DNA of 64,000 nt from Streptomyces sp. DHE7-1 (GCA_016432725.1 JACJDG010000003.1:6788001-6852000); one strand, 5' to 3'. Positions 18,896 to 28,594 are shown, counted from the first letter of the stretch. Notes: generated by a model from the sequence alone, not told the origin. Translations and numbers: made by a program.

Positions 18896-19918
18896 ATGGC
18901 CATGCCGTTGCGTCAGTCCATCAAGGTCGCTACATACCTGGCCGAACAGAAACTCCGCAGGCGGGACAAGTTTCCGCTGATCGTCGAGCTGGAACCGCTC
19001 TTCGCCTGCAACCTCAAGTGCGAGGGCTGCGGCAAGATCCAGCACCCGGCCGGTGTCCTCAAGCAGCGCATGCCGGTCGCCCAGGCCGTGGGCGCGGTGC
19101 TGGAGTCGGGTGCGCCGATGGTGTCCATCGCCGGCGGTGAACCGCTGATGCACCCGCAGATCGACGAGATCGTGCGACAGCTCGTGGCGAAGCGGAAGTA
19201 CGTCTTCCTCTGCACCAACGCGCTGCTGATGCGCAAGAAGATGGACAAGTTCACGCCCTCGCCCTACTTCGCCTTCGCGGTGCACATCGACGGGCTGCGC
19301 GAGCGGCACGACGAGTCGGTCGCGAAGGAGGGGGTGTTCGACGAGGCGGTGGAGGCCATCAAGGAGGCCAAGCGGCGCGGTTTCCGGGTGACCACCAACT
19401 CCACCTTCTTCAACACCGACACCCCGCAGACGATCATCGAGGTGCTCAACTTCCTCAACGACGACCTGCGCGTGGACGAGATGATGATCTCGCCCGCCTA
19501 CGCCTACGAGAAGGCGCCCGACCAGGAGCACTTCCTGGGTGTGGAGCAGACCCGCGAGCTGTTCCGGAAGGCCTTCGCGGGCGGCAACCGCCGCAAGTGG
19601 CGGCTCAACCACTCCCCGCTCTTCCTGGACTTCCTGGAGGGCAAGGTCGACTTCCCGTGCACCGCCTGGGCGATCCCGAACTACTCGCTCTTCGGCTGGC
19701 AGCGCCCCTGCTATCTGATGAGCGACGGCTACGTCCCGACGTACCGGGAACTCATCGAGGAGACCGACTGGGACAAGTACGGCCGCGGCAAGGACCCGCG
19801 CTGCGCCAACTGCATGGCGCACTGCGGGTACGAGCCCACCGCCGTCCTCGCCACCATGGGCTCCCTGAAGGAGTCGCTGCGGGCCATGCGCGAGACCGTC
19901 TCCGGAAACCGGGAGTGA
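18896..19918 (+). CDS. hpnH: Adenosyl-hopene transferase HpnH (radical SAM)
   Basis: An intact 340-aa radical SAM enzyme: CNLKCEGC supplies the CX3CX2C ligands of the [4Fe-4S] cluster, IAGGEPL is the SAM-binding GGE motif, and the C-terminal half has the Cys-rich block CANCMAHCGYEP characteristic of HpnH. It adds a 5'-deoxyadenosyl group to hopene, the first step of side-chain extension. ATG 18896 is preceded by GGAGGTGA, the strongest ribosome site in the operon. It acts immediately before HpnG. Confidence 0.94.
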   Translation: MAMPLRQSIKVATYLAEQKLRRRDKFPLIVELEPLFACNLKCEGCGKIQHPAGVLKQRMPVAQAVGAVLESGAPMVSIAGGEPLMHPQIDEIVRQLVAKRKYVFLCTNALLMRKKMDKFTPSPYFAFAVHIDGLRERHDESVAKEGVFDEAVEAIKEAKRRGFRVTTNSTFFNTDTPQTIIEVLNFLNDDLRVDEMMISPAYAYEKAPDQEHFLGVEQTRELFRKAFAGGNRRKWRLNHSPLFLDFLEGKVDFPCTAWAIPNYSLFGWQRPCYLMSDGYVPTYRELIEETDWDKYGRGKDPRCANCMAHCGYEPTAVLATMGSLKESLRAMRETVSGNRE

Positions 19919-19922
19919 CGCC

Positions 19923-21048
19923 GTGACCGCCGTCCCCCTGGGCGTCCCCGAGGTGCCGGCCCGGCCGGTCGCGCCGCGCCGTGTGTCGCGGCGGATCCAC
20001 GTCGGGCCGGTGGCGGTCGGGGGCGGAGCCCGGTCTCGGTGCAGTCGATGACCACGACCCGTACGTCGGACATCGGCGCCACCCTGCAGCAGATCGCGGA
20101 ACTCACCGCGTCCGGCTGCCAGATCGTCCGCGTCGCCTGCCCCACGCAGGACGACGCGGACGCTCTGCCCGCCATCGCCCGCAAGTCGCGGATCCCGGTG
20201 ATCGCGGACATCCACTTCCAGCCGAAGTACGTCTTCGCGGCCATCGAGGCGGGCTGCGCGGCGGTGCGGGTGAACCCGGGCAACATCAAGCAGTTCGACG
20301 ACAAGGTCAAGGAGATCGCGCGGGCCGCCGGGGACCACGGCACGCCGATCCGGATCGGCGTCAACGCCGGCTCCCTGGACCGGCGGCTGCTGCGGAAGTA
20401 CGGCAGGGCCACCCCGGAGGCCCTGGTCGAGTCGGCGCTGTGGGAGGCGTCCCTCTTCGAGGAGCACGGTTTCCGCGACATCAAGATCTCCGTCAAGCAC
20501 AACGACCCGGTCGTGATGATCGAGGCCTACAGGCAGCTCGCGGAGAGCTGCGACTACCCCCTGCACCTGGGCGTGACCGAGGCCGGCCCGGCGTTCCAGG
20601 GCACGGTCAAGTCGGCGGTCGCCTTCGGCGCGCTGCTGTCGCGGGGCATCGGCGACACCATCCGCGTCTCGTTGTCGGCGCCGCCCGCCGAGGAGGTCAA
20701 GGTCGGCATCCAGATCCTGGAGTCCCTGGGTCTGCGGCAGCGGCGGCTGGAGATCGTCTCCTGCCCGTCCTGCGGCCGCGCCCAGGTCGACGTCTACAAA
20801 CTGGCGGAGGAGGTCACGGCAGGCCTGGACGGCATGGAAGTGCCGCTCAGGGTCGCGGTGATGGGTGCGTGGTCAACGGCCCGGGGGAGGCCCGTGAAGC
20901 CGACCTCGGAGTTGCCTCGGGCAACGGCAAGGGCCAGATCTTCGTCAAGGGCGAGGTCATCAAGACCGTCCCCGAGTCGAAGATCGTGGAGACCCTCATC
21001 GAGGAGGCCATGAAGCTCGCCGAGGGGCGGGCACCGCGGACGACGTGA
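19923..21048 (+). CDS. ispG: 4-hydroxy-3-methylbut-2-en-1-yl diphosphate synthase IspG (two one-base deletions)
   Basis: Corrected length is 375 aa. The enzyme catalyses the penultimate MEP-pathway step, reductive conversion of MEcPP to HMBPP, using a [4Fe-4S] cluster. Its ligands are visible in SCPSCGR and, after correction, MGCVVNGPGEA. The TIM-barrel half contains VSVQSMTTTRTSD. Frame breaks lie at about 20031 (C3) and 20865 (G3). Streptomyces usually have another ispG elsewhere, so this copy is probably dedicated to hopanoid supply. GTG 19923 lies 4 nt after the hpnH stop. Confidence 0.92.
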
Positions 21049-21093
21049 GTTGAGGCAAGGCACGGCACGGCACGGACCGAGAGGGGGCCCAGC

Positions 21094-23001
21094 GTGACGA
21101 TCCTGGAGACCATCCGGCAACCACGCGACCTGAAGGCGCTGTCCGAGGCGGAACTCGGCGAACTGTCCCAAGAAATACGCGACTTCCTGGTGGAAGCGGT
21201 GTCGAGAACCGGTGGTCACCTCGGACCCAACCTGGGCGTGGTGGAACTGTCCATCGCGCTCCACCGGGTCTTCGAGTCACCGGTCGACCGCATCCTGTGG
21301 GACACCGGCCACCAGAGCTATGTGCACAAGCTGCTGACAGGACGTCAGGACTTCTCCAAGCTGCGCGGCAAGGGCGGCCTGTCCGGCTACCCCTCCCGCG
21401 AGGAGTCCGAGCACGACGTGATCGAGAACAGCCACGCCTCCACCGCCCTCGGCTGGGCGGACGGCCTCGCCAAGGCCAACCAGGTGCTGGGGGAGGACGG
21501 GCACGTGGTCGCGGTCATCGGCGACGGAGCGCTGACCGGCGGCATGGCCTGGGAGGCGCTGAACAACATCGCGGCCGCCCGGGACCGGCCGCTGATCATC
21601 GTCGTCAACGACAACGAGCGCTCCTACGCCCCGACCATCGGCGGACTCGCCAACCACCTGGCCACCCTGCGCACCACCGACGGCTACGAGAAGGCCCTCG
21701 CCTGGGGCAAGGAGGTGCTGCTGCGCACCCCGGTGGTGGGCAGCACGATCTACGAGTCCCTGCACGGCGCGAAGAAGGGCTTCAAGGACGCCTTCGCCCC
21801 GCAGGGCATGTTCGAGGACCTGGGGCTGAAGTACCTCGGGCCGATCGACGGGCACGACATCGGCGCCGTCGAGTCGGCACTGCGCCGTGCCAAGCGCTTC
21901 CACGGGCCCGTGCTGGTCCACTGCCTCACGGAGAAGGGCCGCGGCTACGAACCCGCGCTCGCCCACGAGGAGGACCACTTCCACACCGTCGGCGTGATGG
22001 ACCCGCTCACCTGCGCGCCCCTCGCACCGGCTGGCGGCCCCTCCTGGACCTCGGTGTTCGGCGACGAGATCGTCCGCATCGGCGAGGAGCGCGAGGACGT
22101 CGTCGCCATCACGGCGGCCATGCTGCACCCGGTGGGCCTCGGCCGCTTCGCCGAGCGGTTCCCGGACCGGGTGTGGGACGTGGGCATCGCCGAGCAGCAC
22201 GCGGCCGTCTCGGCGGCCGGGCTCGCCACCGGCGGACTCCACCCGGTCGTCGCCGTCTACGCCACCTTCCTCAACCGCGCCTTCGACCAGCTGCTGATGG
22301 ACGTGGCCCTGCACCGCTGCGGGGTCACCTTCGTGCTGGACCGGGCCGGTGTCACCGGAGTGGACGGCGCGTCCCACAACGGCATGTGGGACATGTCCGT
22401 CCTCCAGGTCGTGCCCGGCCTGCGGATCGCCGCCCCGCGCGACGCCGGGCAACTGCGCGCGCAGCTTCGCGAGGCGGTCTCCGTGGACGACGCGCCCACC
22501 CTGGTCCGCTTCCCCAAGGAATCGGTGGGCCCGGACATCCCGGCCGTCGGCCAGGTGGGCGGCATGGACGTGCTGCACCGCGGCGAACACCCCGAGGTGC
22601 TGCTGGTGGCCGTCGGCGTGATGGCGCCGGTGTGCCTTCAGGCCGCCGAGCTGCTCGCGGCCCGGGGCACCGGCTGCACGGTGGTGGACCCCCGCTGGGT
22701 CAAGCCCGTCGACCCCGCCCTGCCGGGCCTGGCCGCCGGACACCGGCTCGTCGCCGTCGTGGAGGACAACAGCCGCGCGGCGGGTGTCGGTTCGGCCGTG
22801 GCCCTCGCCCTCGGCGACGCGGACGTGGACGTGCCGGTACGCCGGTTCGGCATCCCGGACCAGTTCCTCGCCCACGCCAAGCGCGGCGAGGTACTGGCCG
22901 ACATCGGCCTCACGCCTGTGGAGATCGCCGGGCGGATCAGCGCCAGCCTGGCCGTCGGGGCCGTGAGGGCCGCCGACGGCACAGCCAAGGAGAGTGAATG
23001 A
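21094..23001 (+). CDS. dxs: 1-deoxy-D-xylulose-5-phosphate synthase
   Basis: An intact 635-aa thiamine diphosphate enzyme that condenses pyruvate and glyceraldehyde-3-phosphate, the entry step of the MEP pathway. The ThDP/Mg motif is GDGALTGGMAWEALNN; GHQSYVHKLLTGR and DVGIAEQHAAVSAAGLA are further conserved blocks. GTG 21094 is preceded by GAGAGGGGG. Together with ispG it boosts isoprenoid flux inside the hopanoid operon. It overlaps hpnO by 4 nt. Confidence 0.95.
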   Translation: MTILETIRQPRDLKALSEAELGELSQEIRDFLVEAVSRTGGHLGPNLGVVELSIALHRVFESPVDRILWDTGHQSYVHKLLTGRQDFSKLRGKGGLSGYPSREESEHDVIENSHASTALGWADGLAKANQVLGEDGHVVAVIGDGALTGGMAWEALNNIAAARDRPLIIVVNDNERSYAPTIGGLANHLATLRTTDGYEKALAWGKEVLLRTPVVGSTIYESLHGAKKGFKDAFAPQGMFEDLGLKYLGPIDGHDIGAVESALRRAKRFHGPVLVHCLTEKGRGYEPALAHEEDHFHTVGVMDPLTCAPLAPAGGPSWTSVFGDEIVRIGEEREDVVAITAAMLHPVGLGRFAERFPDRVWDVGIAEQHAAVSAAGLATGGLHPVVAVYATFLNRAFDQLLMDVALHRCGVTFVLDRAGVTGVDGASHNGMWDMSVLQVVPGLRIAAPRDAGQLRAQLREAVSVDDAPTLVRFPKESVGPDIPAVGQVGGMDVLHRGEHPEVLLVAVGVMAPVCLQAAELLAARGTGCTVVDPRWVKPVDPALPGLAAGHRLVAVVEDNSRAAGVGSAVALALGDADVDVPVRRFGIPDQFLAHAKRGEVLADIGLTPVEIAGRISASLAVGAVRAADGTAKESE

Positions 23002-24383
23002 GCACGGAGTTCGACCTCGGCGCCCTCCTCGCCGAGCGCGGAGCCGAACGTTACGAGCTGCACGCCAGGCATCTCAACCCGCAGCTCCCGCGCATGCTGC
23101 ACACCATCGGCTTCGACCGGGTCTACGAGCGGGCCGAAGGCGCCCACTTCTTCGACGCGGACGGCACCGACCACCTGGACATGCTCGCCGGGTTCGGGGT
23201 GATGGGCCTCGGCCGCCACCACCCGGTCGTCCGCAAGGCGCTGCACGAGGTCCTGGACCTCGGCCTCGCCGACCTCACCCGCTTCGACTGCCAGCCGCTG
23301 CCGGGCCTTCTCGCGGAGCGGCTGCTCGCCCACAGCCCGCACCTGGACCGGGTGTTCTTCGGCAACAGCGGCACGGAGGCGGTGGAGACTGCCCTGAAGT
23401 TCGCCCGGTACGCCACCGGCAGGCCCCGCGTGCTGTACTGCGACCACGCCTTCCACGGCCTGACCACCGGCTCCCTCTCGGTCAACGGCGAGGACGGCTT
23501 CCGCGACGGCTTCGCCCCGCTGCTGCCCGACACCGCCGTGCCCCTCGGCGACCTCGACGCCCTGGCCGGGGAGCTGAGGAAGGGCGACGTGGCCGCCCTG
23601 ATCGTCGAGCCCATCCAGGGCAAGGGCGTGCACGAGGCACCGCCCGGCTACCTGCGCGCCGCCCAGGAACTGCTGCACCGGCACAAGGCGCTGCTGATCG
23701 CCGACGAGGTGCAGACCGGCCTCGGCCGCACCGGCGACTTCTACGCCTACCAGCACGAGGAGGGCGTGGAGCCGGACCTGGTGTGCGTGGCCAAGGCGCT
23801 GTCCGGCGGCTACGTACCGGTCGGGGCCACCCTGGGCAAGGACTGGATCTTCAAGAAGGTCTACTCGTCCATGGACCGCGTCCTGGTCCACTCGGCCAGC
23901 TTCGGCTCCAACGCCCAGGCCATGGCCGCCGGCCTCGCCGTGCTGTCGGTCATGGAGAACGAGCAGATCGTCGCCGGGGTGCGTGCCACCGGCGAGCTGC
24001 TGAAGTCACGGCTCACCGCGCTGACCGACCGCTACGAGCTGCTCGCGGACGTGCGCGGCCGGGGCCTGATGATCGGCATCGAGTTCGGGCGGCCCTCCTC
24101 GCTGAAGCTGCGCGGCCGCTGGACCATGCTGCAGGCCGCCCGCAAGGGCCTGTTCGCGCAGATGGTCGTCGTCCCGCTGCTGCAGCGCCACCACATCCTC
24201 ACGCAGGTCTCCGGCGACCATCTGGAGGTGATCAAGCTCATCCCGCCGCTGATCATCGACGAGGCCGACGTGGACCGGTTCGTCACCGCCTTCACCGCCG
24301 TCATGGACGACGCGCACAGCGGCGGCGGACTGATGTGGGACTTCGGGAAGACGCTGATCAAACAGGCGGTGGGCAACCGCTAG
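22998..24383 (+). CDS. hpnO: Class III aminotransferase HpnO (aminobacteriohopanetriol formation)
   Basis: An intact 461-aa PLP enzyme. The PLP region LIADEVQTGLGRTG and the Schiff-base lysine in VAKALSGGYVPVGA are clear; FFGNSGTEAVETALK binds the phosphate. In hopanoid clusters this protein aminates the terminal position of the side chain to give aminobacteriohopanetriol. The last gene of the operon, ATG overlapping the dxs stop. No separate glycosylation genes (hpnI-K) follow, so the end product is probably the simple amino-triol. Confidence 0.9.
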   Translation: MSTEFDLGALLAERGAERYELHARHLNPQLPRMLHTIGFDRVYERAEGAHFFDADGTDHLDMLAGFGVMGLGRHHPVVRKALHEVLDLGLADLTRFDCQPLPGLLAERLLAHSPHLDRVFFGNSGTEAVETALKFARYATGRPRVLYCDHAFHGLTTGSLSVNGEDGFRDGFAPLLPDTAVPLGDLDALAGELRKGDVAALIVEPIQGKGVHEAPPGYLRAAQELLHRHKALLIADEVQTGLGRTGDFYAYQHEEGVEPDLVCVAKALSGGYVPVGATLGKDWIFKKVYSSMDRVLVHSASFGSNAQAMAAGLAVLSVMENEQIVAGVRATGELLKSRLTALTDRYELLADVRGRGLMIGIEFGRPSSLKLRGRWTMLQAARKGLFAQMVVVPLLQRHHILTQVSGDHLEVIKLIPPLIIDEADVDRFVTAFTAVMDDAHSGGGLMWDFGKTLIKQAVGNR

Positions 24384-24443
24384 GGGGCGTCTCCCCGGTC
24401 TTCGCGGGTCCGCGACGCCCCCAGGCCGCCCGCCCGAGCAGTT

Positions 24444-24478
24444 TTGCCTCTGAGGCAAGGAATTTGCCGCAGAGGCAA
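24444..24478. promoter_or_regulatory. Tandem palindromic operators before the XRE/cupin gene
   Basis: Two related sites lie 20 bp apart centre to centre: a perfect palindrome TTGCCTCTGAGGCAA (24444-24458) and TTGCCGCAGAGGCAA (24464-24478), which keeps the TTGCC/GGCAA arms. The spacing is two helical turns, so two dimers could bind on one face. A third inverted pair, GAGGC-N6-GCCTC (24494-24509), spans the start codon. The XRE protein encoded immediately downstream is the likely binder. Confidence 0.65.
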
Positions 24479-24498
24479 CTCTGCGGCTCAATGGAGGC

Positions 24499-25122
24499 AT
24501 GAACGCCTCAGAAGCCGCGCCACCGGCGGGCGAGGGCGACGACCTGCCCGCCGTGGCGCCGCAGCTCCGCGCCCTGCGCCGGCGCGCCGCCCTCACCCTG
24601 GAGGCGGCGGCCCGTACCGCGGGGCTCTCGCCCGCCCACCTCTCCCGGCTGGAGACCGGCGGGCGCCAGCCCTCGCTGCCGATGCTGCTCGCGCTCGCCC
24701 GCACCTACGGTACGACCGTCTCCGAACTGCTGGGCGAGCGGGTCGCCGACCGGGACGCCATCGTGCGCGCCGCCGACATGGAACCCACCCGGGCGGGCGG
24801 CTGGACCTACTTCCAGGCCGGCGCCTCCGGCCGGGGCATGCAGGCGCTGCGGGTCCGGGTGCCGTACGGCGCGCAGGGCGACATCGTTCGCGTCCATCCC
24901 GGCGAGGAATGGCTGCACGTCCTGAAGGGACGCCTCCGGCTGCGCCTCGGCGACACCGCGCACCTGCTGGCGCCCGGGGACAGCGCGCACTTCGACTCCC
25001 TGACCCCGCACCGCCTGGCCGCCGAGGACCAGGACGGCGTGGAGCTGCTGTTCGTCCACACCCTGCTGCAGAGCCCCACGGCCGCGCTGTGCCTGGGCCC
25101 CCTGACTGGAGAACTGCCATGA
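24499..25122 (+). CDS. XRE-family regulator with C-terminal cupin domain
   Basis: A 207-aa protein. Residues ~20-80 form a helix-turn-helix (LRALRRRAALTLEAAARTAGLSPAHLSRLE), and residues ~115-195 form a cupin beta-barrel with VRVHPGEEWLHVLKGRLRL, a likely ligand- or metal-sensing site. Such proteins often regulate their own gene and a neighbouring transporter or enzyme in response to a small molecule. GGAGG lies only one nt from the ATG, so the mRNA may be leaderless or use an unusual start. Its ATG overlaps an inverted repeat, pointing to autoregulation. The stop overlaps the next small gene. Confidence 0.83.
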   Translation: MNASEAAPPAGEGDDLPAVAPQLRALRRRAALTLEAAARTAGLSPAHLSRLETGGRQPSLPMLLALARTYGTTVSELLGERVADRDAIVRAADMEPTRAGGWTYFQAGASGRGMQALRVRVPYGAQGDIVRVHPGEEWLHVLKGRLRLRLGDTAHLLAPGDSAHFDSLTPHRLAAEDQDGVELLFVHTLLQSPTAALCLGPLTGELP

Positions 25123-25241
25123 GCGACTTCGAGGAGAAGTTCCCCCGCTCCCTGTGGGTCCGGCTGATCATCTACATCGCCGTGGGCCACCTGTTCGCCG
25201 CGTTCCTCTACCTGCTGTTCGCGCTGGGCGCCAAGAGCTGA
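25119..25241 (+). CDS. 40-aa single-pass membrane protein (DUF6126-like)
   Basis: The ATG overlaps the regulator stop (ATGA). The protein has a short charged N-terminus (MSDFEEKFPR), then one long hydrophobic helix (LWVRLIIYIAVGHLFAAFLY) and a tiny C-terminal tail ending in GAKS. It resembles, from memory, the small DUF6126 proteins that follow XRE regulators in Streptomyces. Function is unknown; the tight coupling suggests it acts with the regulator, for example as a membrane anchor, sensor or transport accessory. The last is inference only. Confidence 0.75.
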   Translation: MSDFEEKFPRSLWVRLIIYIAVGHLFAAFLYLLFALGAKS

Positions 25242-25247
25242 CGGGCG

Positions 25248-26045
25248 TCAGTCGAGCAGACGCTCCCGCAGCCGCTCACGGGTCCGCGAGGTGAGTCCGA
25301 GACCCTGCTCGAAGTAGGCGTCGAGCCCGCCCCACGTCGCCTCGATGCTGCCGAACGCCGCCTGCAGGTACTCCGCGCGCGCGTCGAAGAGCGGGCTGAG
25401 CAGCTCCATCACCTCGGGGGTGTACGCGGAGTCGGGGCTGCCGTTGCGGCGCACCTTGTAGCGGCGGTGCTTGGCGTTGGACTCCAGGTAGTCGGCGACG
25501 ATCGCGTCGCGCTCCACGCCCACGGCGAGCAGGGTCACCGCTATGGAGATGCCCGCCCGGTCCTTGCCGGCGGCGCAGTGCATCAGCGCGGGGACGCTGT
25601 CCTCGGCCAGCGAGTGCAGCACCCGGGAGTGCTCGGCCGTGCGCTCGGTGACGATCGTCCGGTACGAGGCGACCATCCGGGCGGCGGCCTTGCCGTCGGC
25701 GAGGATGGCGCGCAACTGGTCGAGGTCGCCGTCGCGGACCATCTTCCAGAACTCGGCTCCGTCCGCCGGGTCGCTCAGCGGCAGGTTCACGTTCCGCACG
25801 CCCGGCAGGGCGACGTCCGGGCCCTCCAGCTTCTGGTCGGCCGCGTTGCGGAAGTCGAACACCGTGTGCAGGCCCAGGGAGCCGAGGAAGGCCGCGTCCT
25901 CCTCCGTCGCGTGCGCGAGGTGGCCGCTGCGGAACAGCACCCCCGGGCGCACCCGCCGGCCGTCCTCGGTCGGCAGTCCGCCCACGTCACGGAAATTGCG
26001 CACACCGGCCAGCTCCGGCTCGGTCGACGGGACCTGCTGCGTCAC
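25248..26045 (-). CDS. Tyrosine-protein phosphatase (PtpB/DSP-like)
   Basis: A 265-aa protein with the active-site loop HCAAGKDRAG (HCX5R), in which the lysine after AAG is typical of the actinobacterial/mycobacterial PtpB-like lipid and tyrosine phosphatases. N-terminal NFRDVGGLPTEDGRRVRPG and the FRSGHL segment are conserved. No membrane segment is visible. GTG at 26045 with GGAGGAG upstream is the chosen start; a longer frame reaches 26267 but lacks a ribosome site. It faces the DUF6126-like gene tail to tail, 6 nt apart. Confidence 0.88.
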   Translation of the reverse strand: MTQQVPSTEPELAGVRNFRDVGGLPTEDGRRVRPGVLFRSGHLAHATEEDAAFLGSLGLHTVFDFRNAADQKLEGPDVALPGVRNVNLPLSDPADGAEFWKMVRDGDLDQLRAILADGKAAARMVASYRTIVTERTAEHSRVLHSLAEDSVPALMHCAAGKDRAGISIAVTLLAVGVERDAIVADYLESNAKHRRYKVRRNGSPDSAYTPEVMELLSPLFDARAEYLQAAFGSIEATWGGLDAYFEQGLGLTSRTRERLRERLLD

Positions 26046-26217
26046 GGGGGCTCCTCCGGGTCGGACCCCGTCGGCTCGGCTAGCCGGCGGGCGTTCCGTC
26101 GACGATACGACATCGATCACCTCGGGCAACGAGTTGTCCACAGGCGTTGCCACCGGGGTGCGGCGGCCCCGATGATGTGCGCACCTGCGCGGATCTGTTG
26201 ACACCTGTGAGGTCTCG

Positions 26218-28317
26218 ATGGTGGACATCGCCGAGAACGGACGCACCTGGCTCCTGTCGGGGCCCACCAGCAGCTATGCCCTGCACCTGACCGAGGCGCA
26301 CGAACTGCTCCACCTCCACTGGGGGCCGCGCATCGCGCTCGCCGACGCCGAGGCCCTGGCCATGGGCCCGCTGCCCGTCCACCGGCCCTTCGAGTCCCCG
26401 CTCGACGGCCGCGAGGAGTACCCGGTCGAGGGCGGCCCGCGCTTCGTCCGCCCCGCCCTCAGCGTGCGCACCGACGAGCGGCGCGGCACCGAATGGCGCT
26501 TCGTGTCGTACGAGTGCGACCGGGACGGCACGGGGGACGGCACCGACGGAGCGGAGCTGCGGCTGCGCTTCGACGACGACGGACTGGCGATCACCCTGCA
26601 CTACCGGATGCGCGGCGACGTCGTGGAGCGCCGGGTCACCCTGGAGAACGGCGGGCACGCGCGCGTGGAGCTGCTGCGCGCCGACGCCGCCACCTGGACC
26701 CTGCCCGACCGCGACGGCTGGCGACTGTCCCAGCTGCACGGCCGCTGGGCGGCCGAGTCCCTGCTCACCCGCGCGCCGCTCACCCACGGCGAGAAGGTCA
26801 TCGGCAGCCGCCGCGGCCACACCGGCCACCAGCACCTGCCCTGGGTCGCCCTCGACACCGACGCCACCGAGGAACGCGGCGAGGTCTACGGCTGCGCGCT
26901 CGGCTGGTCCGGCTCCTGGCGGATCGCCGTCGCCCAACTGCCCGACGCGCGCGTGCAGATCACCGGCGGGGCCGGCCACGACGACTCGGGCCTGCTGCTC
27001 CTCGCACCGGGGGAGTCCTACACCACCCCCGTCTTCGCGGGCCTGTGGAGCGACGGCGGTTTCGGCGGGGCCAGCCGGACCTGGCACGCCTACCAGCGCG
27101 CGCACGTGATCCCGGACGCCGGGCGGGACCGGCCGGTGCTGTTCAACTCCTGGGAGGCCACGTTCTTCGACATCTCCGAGGAGCGGCAGGCGGCGCTCGC
27201 GCGGCGGGCGGCCGGCATCGGCGTCGAGCTGTTCGTCGTCGACGACGGCTGGTTCGGCGCCCGCACCAGCGACCGGGCCGGACTCGGGGACTGGACGCCC
27301 AACCCCGACCGGTTCCCGCACGGCCTGAGGCCCCTGGCCGACCAGGTGCACGGCCTGGGCATGGGGTTCGGCGTCTGGGTGGAGCCCGAGATGGTCAATC
27401 CGGACAGCGACCTGTACCGCGCCCACCCGGACTGGGTGCAGTACCAGCCGGGCCGCAGGCGGACGGAACTGCGCAACCAGCTCGTTCTCAACCTCGCCCG
27501 CGAGGACGTCCAGGAGTATCTGTGGGAGCGGCTGGACACCCTGCTGTCCGCGGCCCCGATCGACTACGTGAAGTGGGACTTCAACCGCTGCTTCACCGAC
27601 GCCGGCTGGCCGGGCGAGCCGTATCCGCAGCGCCTGTGGATCGACCACGTCCGCGCGCTGTACGCCCTGCTGGACCGGCTGCGTGCCGCCCACCCCGAAG
27701 TCGCCTTCGAGTCCTGCTCGGGCGGCGGCGGCCGGATCGACCTCGGGGTGCTGGGACGCACCGACCAGGTGTGGACCTCCGACAACACCGATCCGCTCGA
27801 CCGGCTCGCCATCCAGCACGGGTTCAGCCAGCTCCATCCCGCGCGCGTGATGGCCGCCTGGGTCACCGACAGTCCGAACACCCAGCTCAACGGCAGGGTG
27901 AGCACCCTGCGCTTCCGGTTCGTCAGCTCCATGGCGGGCGTTCTCGGGGTCGGTGGCGACCTCACGGAGTGGACCGACGACGAGCTGGCCGAGGCCCGGC
28001 GGTGGGTGGCCCTCTACAAGGAGATCAGGCCGCTCGTCCAGCGCGGCGAGCTGTACCGGCTGCTGCCCCCGGCGGGAGGTCTGAGCGCCGTCCAGTACGT
28101 TCTCGATGACGAGACGGTCGTCCTGGCCTGCCTCCAGGCGCAGAGCTACGGAGAGCCGGTGCCGCGTGTGCGGCTGCGCGGCCTCGATCCGACGGCATCG
28201 TACGAATGCCGCGAAACGGGCGAGGTGCACCGAGGCGCGGTACTGCTGCACCACGGGCTGACGACCGGGCTGCGCGGCGACCTGGATGCGGCAGTCATCC
28301 GCCTGCGTCGCATCTGA
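26218..28317 (+). CDS. Alpha-galactosidase, glycoside hydrolase family 36
   Basis: A 699-aa cytoplasmic enzyme (no signal peptide). The catalytic nucleophile is in DYVKWDFNR and the acid/base in TSDNTDPLDR; WVEPEMVNPDSDLY and ESCSGGGGRIDLG are further GH36 hallmarks. It releases terminal alpha-galactose from melibiose, raffinose or similar imported oligosaccharides. No sugar transporter is adjacent. The ATG at 26218 follows GTGAGG. It is divergently arranged with the phosphatase, 172 nt apart. Confidence 0.93.
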   Translation: MVDIAENGRTWLLSGPTSSYALHLTEAHELLHLHWGPRIALADAEALAMGPLPVHRPFESPLDGREEYPVEGGPRFVRPALSVRTDERRGTEWRFVSYECDRDGTGDGTDGAELRLRFDDDGLAITLHYRMRGDVVERRVTLENGGHARVELLRADAATWTLPDRDGWRLSQLHGRWAAESLLTRAPLTHGEKVIGSRRGHTGHQHLPWVALDTDATEERGEVYGCALGWSGSWRIAVAQLPDARVQITGGAGHDDSGLLLLAPGESYTTPVFAGLWSDGGFGGASRTWHAYQRAHVIPDAGRDRPVLFNSWEATFFDISEERQAALARRAAGIGVELFVVDDGWFGARTSDRAGLGDWTPNPDRFPHGLRPLADQVHGLGMGFGVWVEPEMVNPDSDLYRAHPDWVQYQPGRRRTELRNQLVLNLAREDVQEYLWERLDTLLSAAPIDYVKWDFNRCFTDAGWPGEPYPQRLWIDHVRALYALLDRLRAAHPEVAFESCSGGGGRIDLGVLGRTDQVWTSDNTDPLDRLAIQHGFSQLHPARVMAAWVTDSPNTQLNGRVSTLRFRFVSSMAGVLGVGGDLTEWTDDELAEARRWVALYKEIRPLVQRGELYRLLPPAGGLSAVQYVLDDETVVLACLQAQSYGEPVPRVRLRGLDPTASYECRETGEVHRGAVLLHHGLTTGLRGDLDAAVIRLRRI

Positions 28318-28594
28318 CGCCTATGTCCCGATTGACGGCTTCGTTGCAACTCGGCACGGAATAAAGGGGACTGGGGGAGTGCTGCGTGAGGAGCGTCATA
28401 ACCGTGACCGTCCGCTGTTCGTCATGTCCACCTAATTCCCGGAGCGCAACGGGAATTTGAACTCGCGGGGCGGGCCGGAATTCACGCACGGTGACCGAGA
28501 ATTTCCCATTTGGATCTTCTGGCACGTGAACGCCGGGAATCGGCCGCTTGTTTCCCCGCGTTCCGCTCGCTTACGTTCGCCAGCAATCCGGACG

